Shown: one piece after another, positions 27,042-35,695 of the stretch
Layout of the letters: every line of letters starts with the position of its first letter
How positions within the stretch are numbered: the first letter of the stretch is position 1
The notes under the pieces: generated by a model
Databases searched by the model: none
What the model was told of the DNA's origin: nothing
The model's input: the letters and a program-made list of their open reading frames with translations, nothing else
Source: Pseudonocardia sp. ICBG1293
GTDB taxonomy: Bacteria > Actinomycetota > Actinomycetes > Mycobacteriales > Pseudonocardiaceae
Length of the DNA stretch: 64,000 bases
Assembly: GCF_020131355.1 (NCBI RefSeq)
Contig: NZ_JAHLEL010000007.1
Location: 186,001-250,000 of the forward strand
Direction: 5' to 3'
Made by a program: the position numbers and the translations under genes

Positions 27042-27911
27042 GTGCAGCCGACCGCACTCGCGGCCCCGCAGGAGCTCGACCCGGTCGACCTGGCCCGCTA
27101 CCCGGTGCACGAACCGGGCTCGTCCGGCTGGCGGGACGCGGTCCGCCGGGCCAGGGCCCAGCTCGCCTCCGACGGCTGCGCGGTGCTCCCCGGGTTCGTC
27201 CGGGCCTCGTGGCGGGACCGGCTGCGGACCGAGGGCGAGGCGGTCGCCCCGCTGGCGCACCACGAGACCGCCGTCGTCAACGTCTACAACACCGACCCCG
27301 ACCCCGCGCTGCCCGCCGACCACCCGGCGCGCGTGCCGCTGGAGCGGGGCAACGCCTTCGTCGCGCGGGACCGCATCCCGGCCGCCGCGGTGATCCACCG
27401 GCTGTACCCGTCGCCGGGGTTCCGGGCGTTCCTCGCCGCCTGCACCGGGGTGCCGGAGCTGTACGAGCTCGCCGACCCGCTGGCCGGGCTGTGCCTGAAC
27501 GTCGTCGGCGACGGCCGCTCGCACCCGTGGCACTTCGACACCAACGAGGTCGCGATCAGCCTGCTCACCCGGGCGCCCGAGGCCGGCGGTGTGTTCGAGT
27601 ACTGCCCGGACATCCGCGACGCCTCCGACGAGCACACCGCCGACGTCGCCGAGGTGCTGCACGGGCGCGGCGGCGACCGTGTACGGCGGCTGGTGCTGCG
27701 CCCCGGTGACCTGCAGCTGTTCCGCGGCCGGTACTCGCTGCACCGGGTGACCGAGGTGCACGGCGGTACCGCCCGGCACACCGCGATCTTCTCCTACAGC
27801 ACCCGCGCCGGGGTGGTCGGCAGCGCGGTCCGCACCCGCCAGCTGTTCGGCAGGACACTGTCCGAACACGGGGGGGCGCGCACCGTGCGCGTGGACGGGC
27901 TGCTGGACTGA
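27042..27911 (+). CDS. 2OG-Fe(II) oxygenase of the ArpA/HalD-BesD-like family
   Basis: 289 aa, GTG start with AAGGAG 8 nt upstream. Facial-triad residues are visible as HFD (residues 164-166, in SHPWHFDTNEVAISLLT) and His234 in RYSLHRVTEV, with a likely 2OG-binding Arg in ARHTAIFSY. Whole-length similarity is to the ArpA group that databases often label HalD/BesD halogenase, but true halogenases replace the Asp of HxD by Gly or Ala. The Asp here predicts a hydroxylase. Substrate unknown. The stop overlaps the acyltransferase ATG by one base, so function in the same pathway is likely. Confidence 0.82.
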   Translation: MQPTALAAPQELDPVDLARYPVHEPGSSGWRDAVRRARAQLASDGCAVLPGFVRASWRDRLRTEGEAVAPLAHHETAVVNVYNTDPDPALPADHPARVPLERGNAFVARDRIPAAAVIHRLYPSPGFRAFLAACTGVPELYELADPLAGLCLNVVGDGRSHPWHFDTNEVAISLLTRAPEAGGVFEYCPDIRDASDEHTADVAEVLHGRGGDRVRRLVLRPGDLQLFRGRYSLHRVTEVHGGTARHTAIFSYSTRAGVVGSAVRTRQLFGRTLSEHGGARTVRVDGLLD

Positions 27912-29701
27912 TGCCCGTGACCACCACGTTCGCGGCCGACGACGACCTGCCGAAGGTGCCGCTCCCGACCCTGTCCGCCTCGGTCGACCGGTTCCTGGAG
28001 TGGTGTGCCCCGCTGCTCACCCCCGACGAGTACGCCCGCACCCGGACCGCCGCCCGTGAGCTCCTCGCCGAGGGCGGGCCCGCCTCGGTGCTCCAGGCCG
28101 ACCTGGAGCGGTTCGACGACGGCGCCCACAGCTGGCTCGACGAGTTCTGGCCCTCCCGCTACCTGGGCCGCCGCGACCGCATCGCGCTGAACGCCAACTT
28201 CTTCTTCCTGTTCGGGCCGGGCACGACGACCGACCCGTGCGAGCGGGCCGCGCAGCTCACCGTGGCCGCGCTCGGGCACAAGGCCGACCTCGACGCCGGG
28301 ACGTTCCCGCCGCTGCTCAACCGGGACGTCCCGCAGTCGATGGACCAGAGCCGCCACATCTTCTCCACCACCCGGATCCCGGGTGACCCGCAGGACACCG
28401 TCCGCACCCCCTACAGCGACGGCTGGCCCGGTCCCTCCACCGAGCGGCACGTCGTGGTGCTGCACCGCGGCCGCATCCACCGCCTCGACGTGGTCGGCCC
28501 GGACGGCGACGCGCACACCGTCGAGGAGATCGCCGCCGCCCTGCGGGAGATCCGCGACGGGAACCCCGGCCGGACCGCCACCGGTGACGCGGTCGGCGCG
28601 CTGACCACGCTGGCCCGCGCCGAGTGGGCGTCGGTGCGCGACCGGCTGACCGGGCTGGACCCGGTCAACGCCGAGGCCGTCGATCTCGTCGAACGGGCGC
28701 TGCTCGCGATCTGCCTCGACGAGACCGACCCGGCCGACGAGCAGTCCGCCGCGCGGACCCTGCTGGCCGGGGACGCCGGCGACCGGTGGTTCGACAAGGC
28801 GCTGTCGCTCGTCGTGCTCGCCGACGGCACCGCCGGGGTCAACATCGAGCACTGCGAGCTCGACGGGACCACCGTCCTCACCCTGGTCGACGCCATGTTC
28901 GCCGACCCGGTCGAGGTGCACGCCGAGCGGATCGGCGCCCGGCCCCACGGCGCGCCGCCGCACGCCGAGCTGCGGTTCGTCCTGGACGACGACCTGCGCG
29001 CCACCGTCACCCGCGCGCACGACGAGTTCGCGGCGTTCCTCGACGCCACCGCCACCGGGCTGGTCGCGTTCGACGACTTCGGCGCCCGCGACGCGAAGGC
29101 CCTGGGGTGCTCCCCGGACGCCTTCGTCCAGGCCTGCTACCAGATCGCACACCGGCGGGCCAAGGGCGTCACCGGCGCCACCTACGAGTCGATCGCGACC
29201 CGGCAGTTCCGGCGCGGACGCACCGAGGCGATGCGGGTGATCACCCCCGAGATGGTCGCGTTCGTCGACACGATGGGCGACCCCCGGGCGTCCGACGCCG
29301 ACAAGGTCGAGACCTTCCGGGCCGCCGCCGCGGCCCACGGTGCCCGCGCGAAGCAGTGCCAGCAGGGCGACGCTCCCGAGCAGCACCTGTGGGAACTGGA
29401 CTGGATCCGGCGTCGCCGCGGGGCGGAGCTGGGCGTCACCGACCAGCTCGCGGTGTTCGACTCCCCCGGCTGGACGATCATGCGCGACGACTGGCTGTCG
29501 ACCAGCTCGGCGCCGTCGGACAACATCCGGTACTTCGGCTTCGGCTCGACCAGCTCGCGCTGCATCGGGGTCGCCTACGTGCTGCTGCCCGACCGCTTCC
29601 ACGTGCACCTGTCCACCCCGGCCGACCAGGCCGAGGGGATGCACGCGTTCGCCCGCGAGCTGCGGACGGCGGTGACCGAGCTGCGGAACCTGCTTGCCTG
29701 A
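27911..29701 (+). CDS. Choline/carnitine O-acyltransferase family protein
   Basis: 596 aa, full family length. N-terminal KVPLPTLSASVDRFLEWCAPLL, FNANFFF-like ALNANFFFLF, the catalytic His in NIEHCELDGTTV (about residue 314), the substrate-binding region around TYESIATRQFRRGRTEAMR, and the C-terminal STSS motif in FGFGSTSSRCIGVAYVLL. Such eukaryotic-style acyltransferases are uncommon in bacteria. It would move an acyl group between CoA and a hydroxylated, carnitine-like acceptor. The preceding 2OG oxygenase could produce that hydroxyl group; this is inference. Cytosolic, no signal peptide. Confidence 0.9.
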   Translation: MPVTTTFAADDDLPKVPLPTLSASVDRFLEWCAPLLTPDEYARTRTAARELLAEGGPASVLQADLERFDDGAHSWLDEFWPSRYLGRRDRIALNANFFFLFGPGTTTDPCERAAQLTVAALGHKADLDAGTFPPLLNRDVPQSMDQSRHIFSTTRIPGDPQDTVRTPYSDGWPGPSTERHVVVLHRGRIHRLDVVGPDGDAHTVEEIAAALREIRDGNPGRTATGDAVGALTTLARAEWASVRDRLTGLDPVNAEAVDLVERALLAICLDETDPADEQSAARTLLAGDAGDRWFDKALSLVVLADGTAGVNIEHCELDGTTVLTLVDAMFADPVEVHAERIGARPHGAPPHAELRFVLDDDLRATVTRAHDEFAAFLDATATGLVAFDDFGARDAKALGCSPDAFVQACYQIAHRRAKGVTGATYESIATRQFRRGRTEAMRVITPEMVAFVDTMGDPRASDADKVETFRAAAAAHGARAKQCQQGDAPEQHLWELDWIRRRRGAELGVTDQLAVFDSPGWTIMRDDWLSTSSAPSDNIRYFGFGSTSSRCIGVAYVLLPDRFHVHLSTPADQAEGMHAFARELRTAVTELRNLLA

Positions 29702-29718
29702 GCGGGTTCACTGGTGCG

Positions 29719-30693
29719 GTGGAGCGTTTCCTCGTCACCGGCAGTTCCGGGCACCTCGGTGAGGCCCTGGTCCGCACCCTGACCGACGACGGGGTGCCCG
29801 TCGTCGGCCTGGACCGGCGGCCCTCGCCGTGGACCGCGGTCGTCGCCACGCTGACCGACCGCGACGCGCTGCGCTCCGCCCTGCGCGGGGTCACCCACGT
29901 CCTGCACACCGCGACGCTGCACAAGCCGCACGTCGGCTCGCACACCCGGCAGGATTTCGTGGACACGAACGTGTCCGGCACCCTCGCGGTACTGGAGGAG
30001 TCCGCCGCCGCGGGGGTACGGGGCCTGGTGTTCACGTCCTCGACCAGCGCCTTCGGCCGCGCACTGACCCCGGAGCCGGGCGGGCCCGCGACCTGGATCG
30101 ACGAGACCGTGGTGCCCCGGGTCCGCAACGTCTACGGCGCCACGAAGGTCGCCGCCGAGGACCTGTGCGAGCTGGCCGGCTCCGACCCCGGGCTGCCGGT
30201 GGTGGTGCTGCGGACCTCGCGGTTCTTCCCCGAGGCCGACGACCGCGACGAGGTCCGTGCCGCGCACGACGACACCACCCTCAAGCTGGTGGAGTTCTGC
30301 CACCGGCGGGTCGACGTCGCCGACGTCGTGTCCGCCCACCTGGCCGCGGCCCGGCGGGCACCCGGGCTCGGGTTCGCCCGCTACGTGGTGAGCGCGCCGA
30401 CGCCGTTCCACCGGTCCGACCTCGCCGAGCTGGGCAGGGACCCCGCCGCGGTGCTGCGACGACGGGTCCCTGCGCTCGCCGCACTGCCGGCCGTCCGGGG
30501 ACGCCCGGTGCCACCGGTGGACCGGGTGTACAGCGCGGCCCGGGCGGTGGCCGAGCTGGGCTGGACCCCGGTCTGGGACGTCGCCGCCGTCGTCGCGCGG
30601 GTGCGGGCCGGCGGGCCGCCACGGAGCCCGCTGGCCGACGTCGTCGGGGCGAAGGGGTACCACGATTCCCCGACCGGGGTGTACACCCGGTGA
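29719..30693 (+). CDS. NAD(P)-dependent epimerase/dehydratase family protein
   Basis: 324 aa extended SDR. GTG at 29719, 17 nt after the acyltransferase stop, with no strong RBS. NAD(P)-binding TGSSGHLG (about residues 6-13), TATLHKPHVG, active-site Ser in FTSSTSAFG and YGATK (Tyr/Lys). DVADVVSAHLAA and RYVVSAPTPF are typical of the family. It probably acts on the same small molecule as the two upstream genes, oxidising or isomerising a hydroxyl group. Third gene of the operon. Confidence 0.85.
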   Translation: MERFLVTGSSGHLGEALVRTLTDDGVPVVGLDRRPSPWTAVVATLTDRDALRSALRGVTHVLHTATLHKPHVGSHTRQDFVDTNVSGTLAVLEESAAAGVRGLVFTSSTSAFGRALTPEPGGPATWIDETVVPRVRNVYGATKVAAEDLCELAGSDPGLPVVVLRTSRFFPEADDRDEVRAAHDDTTLKLVEFCHRRVDVADVVSAHLAAARRAPGLGFARYVVSAPTPFHRSDLAELGRDPAAVLRRRVPALAALPAVRGRPVPPVDRVYSAARAVAELGWTPVWDVAAVVARVRAGGPPRSPLADVVGAKGYHDSPTGVYTR

Positions 30694-30813
30694 TTTCACC
30701 TCGCCGGACCGGGTGACGCTGGGCCGTCAGGTCTAACGCAGTGGGTACGACCGGCGGTAGAGGTGACACAGCACGTGTCGCCGACCGTGACGCCGTACCC
30801 CGGAGGTCCTGCC

Positions 30814-31815
30814 ATGACCGGCCCGCAGCACCGACCCAGCCCCGGCCCGCGCGGTGCCGACTCCGACCGCGCCCGGCCCTCGCCGCGTCCGCGGCACGGG
30901 TTCGACGACCACGAGTTCCCGGAGGACTCCTACCAGGGGGGCTACCCGGACCTGCGGGCGTCGCGGCCGGTGGAGCGGGCGACGCCCACCGACCCGGAGG
31001 GCTTCGGTGAGCTCTACGGGGGGACCGGCCCGCAGCCGTCGGTGGGAGGGGGCGGGTACGCCGCACCGATGCGCTACGAGGGCTACGGCGCCCCGGTGCC
31101 CGCAGGCGGCTCGCAGCAGGCCGACGACGGTCCCGACGACGGTGGGTACGGCGCCTACGGCCGGGCCGCCCACCGCCAGCCCGAGGAGCCGGCCACCCCG
31201 ACCCGGGCCGCCTACGGCGAGTACGGCGACCCCGCATCGCGGGGCGGGACCGCGATCGACGGTGGCCCGCCCTACCCGGACACCCCCGACCCCGACCCGG
31301 GCGGCTCCGGCGACGCCGCGACGTCCGGGCCCGACCCCGGCCACGGCGAGACGGGCGCGACCGCGGTCGCCGAGCGCACCACCGTCGGCGCCGGGGCCGG
31401 GGCCGTCCCGGCACCACGGGCCCCGGAGGCCGACCGACGTCGTCCGGCGACGGTGGCCGAGGCCGCTGCGGCCCGGTTCGGCGCGTCCGGCCGGCCGGCC
31501 GACCCGGCGCAGGCCGAGCTCGCCGAGCGGACCGGCCCCCCGGCCCGCGCGACCGCCCCGGCGGGTCCGGGCGTCGAGGCGACCGGGCCGCTCGGCACCG
31601 CGCCCCGCGCCTCGGCCGCGCCGGCCGCGGTGACCGTCGCGAAGGACCCGACCGCGCTGACCGTGCTGCGGGTCGTCACCTACCTGCTGGTGTCGCTGTC
31701 CTGCCTGGTGTTCCTGGCCGGCGCGGTCTACGGGCTCCTGACGTTCCTGGAGCTGCGCGGGGCCATGGGCACCTCGCCGCTGTTCGGGGGCGGCACCCCG
31801 TTCGGGGGCTACTGA
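30814..31815 (+). CDS. Low-complexity protein with C-terminal membrane anchor
   Basis: 333 aa. ATG at 30814 with GGAGG 7 nt upstream. Residues 1-280 are disordered, rich in Pro, Gly, Ala, Asp, Arg and with many Tyr (YQGGYPD, YGGTG, GYGAYG). A single hydrophobic helix lies at about 287-312 (TYLLVSLSCLVFLAGAVYGL), and a short Gly-rich tail (FGGGTPFGGY) would be outside or periplasm-like. The layout suggests a cytosolic intrinsically disordered domain tethered to the membrane, as in several actinobacterial cell-envelope or division proteins. No specific function can be assigned. Confidence 0.75.
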   Translation: MTGPQHRPSPGPRGADSDRARPSPRPRHGFDDHEFPEDSYQGGYPDLRASRPVERATPTDPEGFGELYGGTGPQPSVGGGGYAAPMRYEGYGAPVPAGGSQQADDGPDDGGYGAYGRAAHRQPEEPATPTRAAYGEYGDPASRGGTAIDGGPPYPDTPDPDPGGSGDAATSGPDPGHGETGATAVAERTTVGAGAGAVPAPRAPEADRRRPATVAEAAAARFGASGRPADPAQAELAERTGPPARATAPAGPGVEATGPLGTAPRASAAPAAVTVAKDPTALTVLRVVTYLLVSLSCLVFLAGAVYGLLTFLELRGAMGTSPLFGGGTPFGGY

Positions 31816-31836
31816 GGGCGCCGTCGGGCGCGGTCC

Positions 31837-32662
31837 TCAGGTGCGGGACAGGACCTCCCGCAGCCGCCGTGCGAACACCGGCACCTCCTCGACGAACCCG
31901 ACGTGCCCGCCCGGGAACGGCTCCGGTGCGCGGCCCAGGGCGTCGGCGAGGGCCCGTGAGGTGAGGTCGCAGAGCTGGCCCGCGGACGCCTCACCGATCC
32001 CGACGGCGACCCGCACGCCACGGAGCCGGTCGAGGTCGGGGACCCACCGCACCGTCGCGGCCATCTCGTGCAGGAAGAAGTGCCGCTCGTCGGCGGCCTG
32101 CCGGGCGGTGGCGCTCCCGTCCGCCGCGGGCAGCGCGGTGCGCTCGGGCACCTCCTCCGGTGCCGCGGTGGGCAGCCCCGCCGAGGCCAGGAAGAGCCCC
32201 CAGGCCGCTGCGGACCCGTGCTCGCGGTAGGCGCTCGGTCCGGGTACGCCGCTCGTCGGCGTCGGGGAGCAGCTCCTGCAGCGGCGGCTCGTGCGCCACG
32301 ACGACCCCGACCAGCTCGGGTCGCTCCTGGGCGAGGGCCAGCGCCACGACCGCCCCGCCGCTGGAGCCGAACACCGTCGCCGGGGCACCAGCGCCGACGT
32401 GCTCGACGAGGGCCGCGAGGTCGGCGGCGCGCACCGGGACCGGTGAGCCGGCGTCGGGGTCCCCGGCGACGCTGCGGCCGGTGCCGCGCGGGTCGAACGT
32501 GACGACGGTGTGGTCCCCGGCGAACGACGAGGCCAGCGGCCCGAACGGCTCGGCGCCCATCGGCGACCCGGCGAGGACGAGCAGCGGGCCGGAGCCCCGC
32601 ACGTCGAAGGTGATGCGGGCGCCCGGCCGGTCGAGCAGGTCGGTGCTGACGGCGGTGGACAT
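31837..32662 (-). pseudogene. Alpha/beta-hydrolase, frameshifted in the middle
   Basis: The ATG at 32662 (GGAGCC upstream) opens an alpha/beta hydrolase: oxyanion region GSPMGAEPFGPL, RGTGRSVAGDP, nucleophile elbow FGSSGGAV, VAHEPPLQELLPDA. The frame then changes between about 32226 and 32275. The second half continues in another frame as AYREHGSAAAWGLFLASAGLP ... PFPGGHVGFVEEVPVFARRL, which supplies the catalytic His (GGHVG). One surplus base explains both halves. As sequenced no active enzyme would be made. Confidence 0.8.
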
Positions 32663-32767
32663 GGCGGCTCCCCGGGTCCGTGGGTGTGCCTGCGATCCTG
32701 GCCGCCGCACGGGCCGGTGTCACCGCCGTAGGCTGGAACGGACTCCGACGGAACGGACGAAGCCCCC

Positions 32768-33352
32768 GTGAAGACCCGCATCGCCCCGGCAGTGGGCGTG
32801 CTCCTCGTGCTGGCCCTGCTCGTCGGCGGGCTGTCCTGGTTCGCCGGGTCCCGTGGGTTCACCCCCGACGACCTGCGTGACCTGGTCGACCCGCCGCCAC
32901 CCGAGCAGTGCGACCGACCCGACCCGACGACCGCGGGCTGCCTCACCCCGTCGGCACTCCGCCTGCACGACGCCCTCGTGGAGCGGTTCGGCGAGCCCGG
33001 CCCGTCGGCTCCGGTCCGGGCGATCACCTGCTGGTCGGAGCACGCGTGGAACCCGTCGAGCGACCACCCCGCCGGACGGGCCTGCGACGCGTTCCCGGCC
33101 GGCTACGGTGAGTTCCCCGCCGGGCAGGACCTGGAGGACGGCTGGGCGGTCGCCACCTGGCTGCGGGACAACGCCTCCGAGCTGCGGGTCCGCTACGTCA
33201 TCTGGCAGGGCCGGATCTGGTACCGCGGCACCGGGGACTCCGGGGAGGGCCGGGAGAACTGGGGGCGGCCCTACAACGGCGGCGGGGTCTACGACCCGGA
33301 GGACGCCACCGGCGGGCACTTCGACCACGTCCACGTCAGCGTCCGCCGGTGA
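32768..33352 (+). CDS. Secreted or membrane-anchored peptidase-like protein (ARB_07466/LAS type)
   Basis: 194 aa. N-terminal hydrophobic segment at residues 6-26 (APAVGVLLVLALLVGGLSWF) is a signal peptide or anchor. The mature part has SDHPAGRACD (His and Asp spaced as zinc ligands of LAS metallopeptidases) and the C-terminal HFDHVHVS (HxxH). Cysteines in QCDRP, GCLTP, TCWS and ACDAF could form disulfides. The family is thought to act on peptidoglycan peptides, but activity is not shown. GTG start; TAGGCT at 32729-32734 is a probable -10 with a leader of about 27 nt. Confidence 0.78.
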   Translation: MKTRIAPAVGVLLVLALLVGGLSWFAGSRGFTPDDLRDLVDPPPPEQCDRPDPTTAGCLTPSALRLHDALVERFGEPGPSAPVRAITCWSEHAWNPSSDHPAGRACDAFPAGYGEFPAGQDLEDGWAVATWLRDNASELRVRYVIWQGRIWYRGTGDSGEGRENWGRPYNGGGVYDPEDATGGHFDHVHVSVRR

Positions 33353-33361
33353 ACACCCCGC

Positions 33362-33871
33362 TCACAGCACGTGGTGGCCGTACATCTCCCCCAGCGGGTC
33401 GGCGATGAGCTCGATGCGCGCGCCGTCGGGGTCGCGGAAGTAGACCGACACGCCCGAGTGCACCTCGTGCTCCACCCCGGCCTCGGTGAGCCGGGCGACG
33501 AGCTCGTCCCACCGCTGCGGCTCGACGCTGATCGCCATGTGGTGCAGCCCGCCGAGGACCTCGGCGTACGGGCCGACGTCGAGACCCGGGAAGTCGAAGA
33601 ACGCGAGCAGGTTCCCGTTGCCGATGTCGAAGAAGAAGTGCGACGAGCCCGGGTAGTCCCGGTTCTCGATCAGCTCGGTGAGCGGGAAGCCCAGCACGTC
33701 CTGGTAGAAGCGCACGGTCCGCTCGACGTCCGAGCTCACCAGCGCGGTGTGGTGCAGACCGCGCGCGGTCGAGGCCGGCCGCTCCCCCGCGGGCTTCAGG
33801 TGGGCGGAGCGGATGCGGTCGCGGGCGGCGTCGAGGGCGGCGGTGTCGCTAGGGGTACCGGTGTCGGTCAT
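33362..33871 (-). CDS. VOC-family (glyoxalase/dioxygenase fold) protein
   Basis: 169 aa. Two beta-alpha-beta-beta-beta modules with likely metal ligands His in GLHHTALVS, His in GLHHMAISV and Glu in ARIELIADP. ERTVRFYQDVLGFPLTELI and GSSHFFFDIGNGNLLAFF are typical. It lies 5 nt after the FMN-reductase stop and is the last gene of the LLM-oxygenase operon, so it may process a product of the flavin-dependent reaction. Substrate unknown. Confidence 0.85.
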   Translation of the reverse strand: MTDTGTPSDTAALDAARDRIRSAHLKPAGERPASTARGLHHTALVSSDVERTVRFYQDVLGFPLTELIENRDYPGSSHFFFDIGNGNLLAFFDFPGLDVGPYAEVLGGLHHMAISVEPQRWDELVARLTEAGVEHEVHSGVSVYFRDPDGARIELIADPLGEMYGHHVL

Positions 33872-33876
33872 CGTGG

Positions 33877-34491
33877 TCAGCCCTTCAGCAGTGCGGTGAA
33901 GTCGGGGACGTCGGCGAACAGGTCGGTGCGGGTGGCCGGCGGCCGGGCGGCGACGGCGTCGGCCAGCTCCCCCGCGGCGCGCCCGACACGGCTCTCCAGG
34001 GAGGTGCCCACGTCGGTCGCGCCCCAGTCCTCGGGCGCGGCGAACACCGCAGTCGGGACCGTCGCGGCCCGCAGGTACGCGAACAGCGGGCGCATCGCGT
34101 GCTCCAGGGCCAGCGAGTGGCGTGCCGTGCCGCCGGTCGCGGCGAGCAGCACCGGGGTACCGGTGAGCGCGTCGCGGTCCAGCACGTCGACGAAGGTCTT
34201 GAACAGGCCGCTGTAGGACGCCGAGAAGATCGGGGTCACCGCGACGACGGCGTCGGCCGCGGCCACGGACTCCAGCACCGGCGCCAGCGCGGTGTTCGGG
34301 AACCCGGCGACCAGGTGGTCGGCGAGGTCGCGGGCGTGCTCGCGCAGCTCCACCACCTGCACCTCGGCCCGCTCGCCACGGTCGGCGAGCGCCGCGGTGA
34401 CCGCGGCGGCGAGCCGGTCGGCCAGCAGCCGGGTCGACGACGGCGTCGACAGCCCGGCACTGAGCACGACGATCCTGCGTGCGGTCATCAT
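33877..34491 (-). CDS. NADPH-dependent FMN reductase (CE1759-like)
   Basis: 204 aa flavodoxin-fold reductase. FMN-binding LSAGLSTPSSTRLLAD and TPIFSASYSGLFKTFVDVLD; LLAATGGTARHSLALEHAMRP is typical of the CE1759 subgroup. It would supply reduced FMN to the LLM monooxygenase encoded just upstream. Two consecutive ATGs (34491, 34488) overlap the upstream stop; the RBS GGAGG favours the second. Confidence 0.88.
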   Translation of the reverse strand: MMTARRIVVLSAGLSTPSSTRLLADRLAAAVTAALADRGERAEVQVVELREHARDLADHLVAGFPNTALAPVLESVAAADAVVAVTPIFSASYSGLFKTFVDVLDRDALTGTPVLLAATGGTARHSLALEHAMRPLFAYLRAATVPTAVFAAPEDWGATDVGTSLESRVGRAAGELADAVAARPPATRTDLFADVPDFTALLKG

Positions 34492-35594
34492 GCGACCTCC
34501 TGCTCCTGCGGTGCGACGGCCGCGTCACGGGCGGCGACCAGCGAGGCGTGGGTCGGCGCGTCCGGGACCCCCGGCGCGCGCAGCGCGGCGAACTCCTTGC
34601 GCAGCACCGGCACGACCTCCTCGCCCAGCAGGTCGAGCTGCTCCAGCACGGTCTTCAGCGGCAGGCCCGCGTGGTCGATGAGGAACAGCTGGCGCTGGTA
34701 GTCACCGACGTAGTCGCGGAACCCGAGCGTCCGCTCGATGACCTGCTGCGGGCTGCCGACGGTCAGCGGGGTCTCGCGGGTGAAGTCCTCCAGCGAGGGC
34801 CCGTGGCCGTAGACCGGGGCGTTGTCGAAGTACGGCCGGAACTCGGCCACCGCGTCCTGGCTGTTGCGGCGCATGAACACCTGGCCACCGAGGCCGACGA
34901 TCGCGCGGTCGGCCGGTCCGTGACCGTGGTGCTCCCAGCGCGTGCGGTAGAACTCGACCATCCGCTTCGTGTGCGACGCCGGCCAGAAGATGTGGTTGTG
35001 GAAGAAGCCGTCGCCGTAGTAGGCGGCCTGCTCGGCGATCTCCGGGCTGCGGATCGAGCCGTGCCACACGAACGGTGCGACGCCGTCGAGCGGGCGCGGG
35101 GTCGAGGTGAAGCCCTGCAGCGGGGTGCGGAAGTGCCCCTCCCAGTCGACGACCTCGGTGTCCCACAGCTTCCGCAGCAGCGCGTAGTTCTCGACCGCCA
35201 GGTTCAGGCCCTGGCGGATGTCCTGGCCGAACCACGGGTAGACCGGGCCGGTGTTGCCGCGGCCGAGCATGAGGTCGACACGCCCGCCGGCCACGTGCTG
35301 CAGCATCGCGAAGTCCTCGGCGATCTTCACCGGGTCGTTCGTGGTGATCAGCGTGGTCGAGGTGGACAGCTGCAGGGTGTCGGTGACGCCCGCGAGGTAG
35401 CCGAGCGTGGTGGTCGGCGACGAGGAGAAGAACGGCGGGTTGTGGTGCTCGCCGATCGCGAAGACGTCCAGGCCGACCTGCTCCGCGTGCCGGGCGATGG
35501 TCAGGACGTCCTGGATCCGCTGGGCCTCGGTCGGCGTGCGGCCGGTCGTCGGGTCCGGCGTGACGTCGCTGACCGTGAAGACTCCGAACTGCAC
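34488..35594 (-). CDS. LLM-class flavin-dependent monooxygenase (CE1758-like)
   Basis: 368 aa bacterial-luciferase fold. MQFGVFTVSDVT, EQVGLDVFAIGEHHNPPF, STSTTLITTNDPVKIAEDFAM, GGRVDLMLGRGNTGPVY and VWHGSIRSPEIAEQAAYYGDG are family motifs. GTG start with GGGAGGA upstream. First gene of the monooxygenase-FMN reductase-VOC operon, divergent from marR with a well-formed promoter and dyad between them. It is probably an oxygenase for a small hydrophobic or toxic compound under MarR control. Confidence 0.9.
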   Translation of the reverse strand: MQFGVFTVSDVTPDPTTGRTPTEAQRIQDVLTIARHAEQVGLDVFAIGEHHNPPFFSSSPTTTLGYLAGVTDTLQLSTSTTLITTNDPVKIAEDFAMLQHVAGGRVDLMLGRGNTGPVYPWFGQDIRQGLNLAVENYALLRKLWDTEVVDWEGHFRTPLQGFTSTPRPLDGVAPFVWHGSIRSPEIAEQAAYYGDGFFHNHIFWPASHTKRMVEFYRTRWEHHGHGPADRAIVGLGGQVFMRRNSQDAVAEFRPYFDNAPVYGHGPSLEDFTRETPLTVGSPQQVIERTLGFRDYVGDYQRQLFLIDHAGLPLKTVLEQLDLLGEEVVPVLRKEFAALRAPGVPDAPTHASLVAARDAAVAPQEQEVA

Positions 35595-35627
35595 GGCTTC
35601 CTCCCTCTGTTCGTCGACGACTCAGTG

Positions 35628-35674
35628 GTTGATCCGTCATCTACATCTTGCAGCAACATAGGTGATGCGTCAAC
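35628..35674. promoter_or_regulatory. Promoter and imperfect dyad between the LLM operon and marR
   Basis: For the LLM operon (minus strand): -35 TTGACG (35668-35673), 17-bp spacer, -10 CAAGAT (35645-35650). The segment is spanned by an imperfect inverted repeat with arms GTTGATCCGTCAT at 35628 and ATGCGTCAAC ending at 35674. This is a likely operator for the divergently encoded MarR protein. Confidence 0.55.
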
Positions 35675-35682
35675 TATTCCGG

Positions 35683-35688
35683 TAGGGT
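35683..35688 (+). promoter_or_regulatory. -10 element TAGGGT, leaderless marR promoter
   Basis: TAGGGT, 7 nt spacer, GTG start of marR; no Shine-Dalgarno sequence. Confidence 0.45.
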
Positions 35689-35695
35689 GGGGCCC

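Noticed and set aside
27794..29644. Long minus-strand open frame across the acyltransferase
   Set aside because: Antisense shadow; the plus strand encodes an unambiguous carnitine-acyltransferase-family protein.
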